Origin: Bacillota bacterium
Lineage (GTDB): Bacteria; Bacillota; Bacilli; Paenibacillales; Paenibacillaceae
Length of the DNA stretch: 39,876 nt
Direction: 5' to 3'
Assembly (NCBI GenBank): GCA_023418755.1
Contig: JAEZZE010000195.1
Span: forward strand, 1-39,876
The notes beneath the pieces were generated by a model. That model made no database searches, was not told the origin of the DNA, and saw only the letters and a program-made list of their open reading frames with translations. Each line of letters begins with the position of its first letter. The first letter of the stretch is position 1. Position numbers and translations under genes: made by a program. Below are positions 39,308 through 39,876 of the stretch, piece after piece.

Positions 39308-39876
39308 ATGACCCGCATTGTCCATTCCGTGATCGATCTGATCGGGAATACGCCAGCCGTTCAGTTGGGCCGCTTGGTCGGTCCCGAGGACGCCCGGGTG
39401 TTCGTGAAGCTGGAGAAAATGAATCCGAGCGGCAGCGTCAAAGACCGCGCCGCCTCCGGCTTGCTAAAGGATGCGGAGGTTCGTGGGCTTATCGGCCCGG
39501 GAAGCTTGATCGTAGAGCCCACCAGCGGCAATACAGGCATTGGATTGGCCATGTACGCGGCCGCCCGGGGCTATCGGCTTATTCTCGTTATGCCGGACAA
39601 CATGACGGCGGAGCGCATCTCGCTTCTTCGCGCCTATGGCGCGGAAGTCGTGCTGACGCCGGCGGCCGAGAGAATGCCGGGCGCAATCGCCAAAGCCCGC
39701 GAGCTGCTCGAACAAAATCCCGGCAGCTATATGCCGAATCAATTCGAGAACGCCGCCAATCCGGATATTCATCGGACGACAACCGCGCTGGAAATTCTGG
39801 AGCAGACGGAGGGCCGATTGGATGCGTTCGTTGCCACGTCCGGTACCGGAGGAACGATTACGGGAACGGGAGAGGT
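39308..39876 (+). CDS. cysK: Cysteine synthase (partial, runs off the window)
   Basis: The first 189 residues of an O-acetylserine sulfhydrylase-type enzyme, which makes cysteine from O-acetylserine and sulfide using PLP. The PLP lysine is in KMNPSGSVKDRAAS near residue 45. The substrate loop PTSGNTGIGLA and the phosphate-binding SGTGGTITGTG are present, as is the early IGNTPAVQLGRL. Cystathionine beta-synthase-like enzymes share these motifs, so the substrate is inferred. The ATG at 39308 follows AAGGAGAACTGAGG. It is the last gene of the mutS2-DUF350-peptide-zinc-ribbon run; its C-terminus lies beyond the window. Confidence 0.92.
   Translation, partial: MTRIVHSVIDLIGNTPAVQLGRLVGPEDARVFVKLEKMNPSGSVKDRAASGLLKDAEVRGLIGPGSLIVEPTSGNTGIGLAMYAAARGYRLILVMPDNMTAERISLLRAYGAEVVLTPAAERMPGAIAKARELLEQNPGSYMPNQFENAANPDIHRTTTALEILEQTEGRLDAFVATSGTGGTITGTGE

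Overview
The window looks like the chromosome of a GC-rich member of the Bacillales, most likely the Paenibacillaceae (Paenibacillus/Cohnella type). The evidence is: strong AGGAGG-type ribosome binding sites; sigma-A promoters close to TTGACA-17-TATAAT; two T-box leaders; an IDEAL-domain protein; and a pheS-pheT-zapA-mutS2 gene order that echoes Bacillus. There are no rRNA or tRNA genes, insertion sequences, phage genes or CRISPR arrays. It is core chromosome with a few unusual inserts. All identifications come from reading the sequence; no database search was run.

Region 1 (1-2280) holds a YfbR-like HD nucleotidase, the remains of a VOC/glyoxalase gene, a small Gly/Trp-tailed protein and a GNAT acetyltransferase. 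Region 2 (1916-10024) is branched-chain amino acid synthesis: a promoter and T-box leader, then ilvB, ilvN, ilvC, a terminator, leuA with its own promoter, a class I/II aminotransferase, and leuB after a 367-base gap. leuC and leuD are absent. Region 3 (10140-16554) is a mixed stretch: a zinc-ribbon protein, an orphan PAS histidine kinase, an MFS transporter, an IDEAL-domain protein, a HesB/YneR-like protein, a DRE-TIM aldolase-like enzyme and a conserved hypothetical. Two of its intergenic spaces hold paired palindromes placed over promoters.

Region 4 (16551-24004) has an MMPL exporter divergent from a 5-oxoprolinase operon (fused pxpB-pxpC, then pxpA), followed by a membrane GGDEF-EAL protein. 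Region 5 (24005-28480) is a copper-related cluster: a structured, repeat-bearing leader, a CopC-CopD (YcnJ-like) protein, a NarL-type kinase and regulator pair, and YcnI. Region 6 (28490-34709) is a Phe T-box, pheS, pheT and a ZapA-like gene extended to 728 residues by a very long 11-residue-repeat coiled coil. This last gene is the most striking object in the window.

Region 7 (34789-39876) has a CuA-type cupredoxin lipoprotein and a YvlD-like 4-TM protein on the minus strand. Then come mutS2, a DUF350 membrane protein, a 27-residue membrane peptide, an acidic double zinc-ribbon protein and the start of cysK. The leads most worth following are the hendecad ZapA, the twin operators around a short terminated transcript at 13702-13821, the palindrome pair at 15834-15874, the copper cluster with its candidate regulator site, and the tiny membrane peptide.
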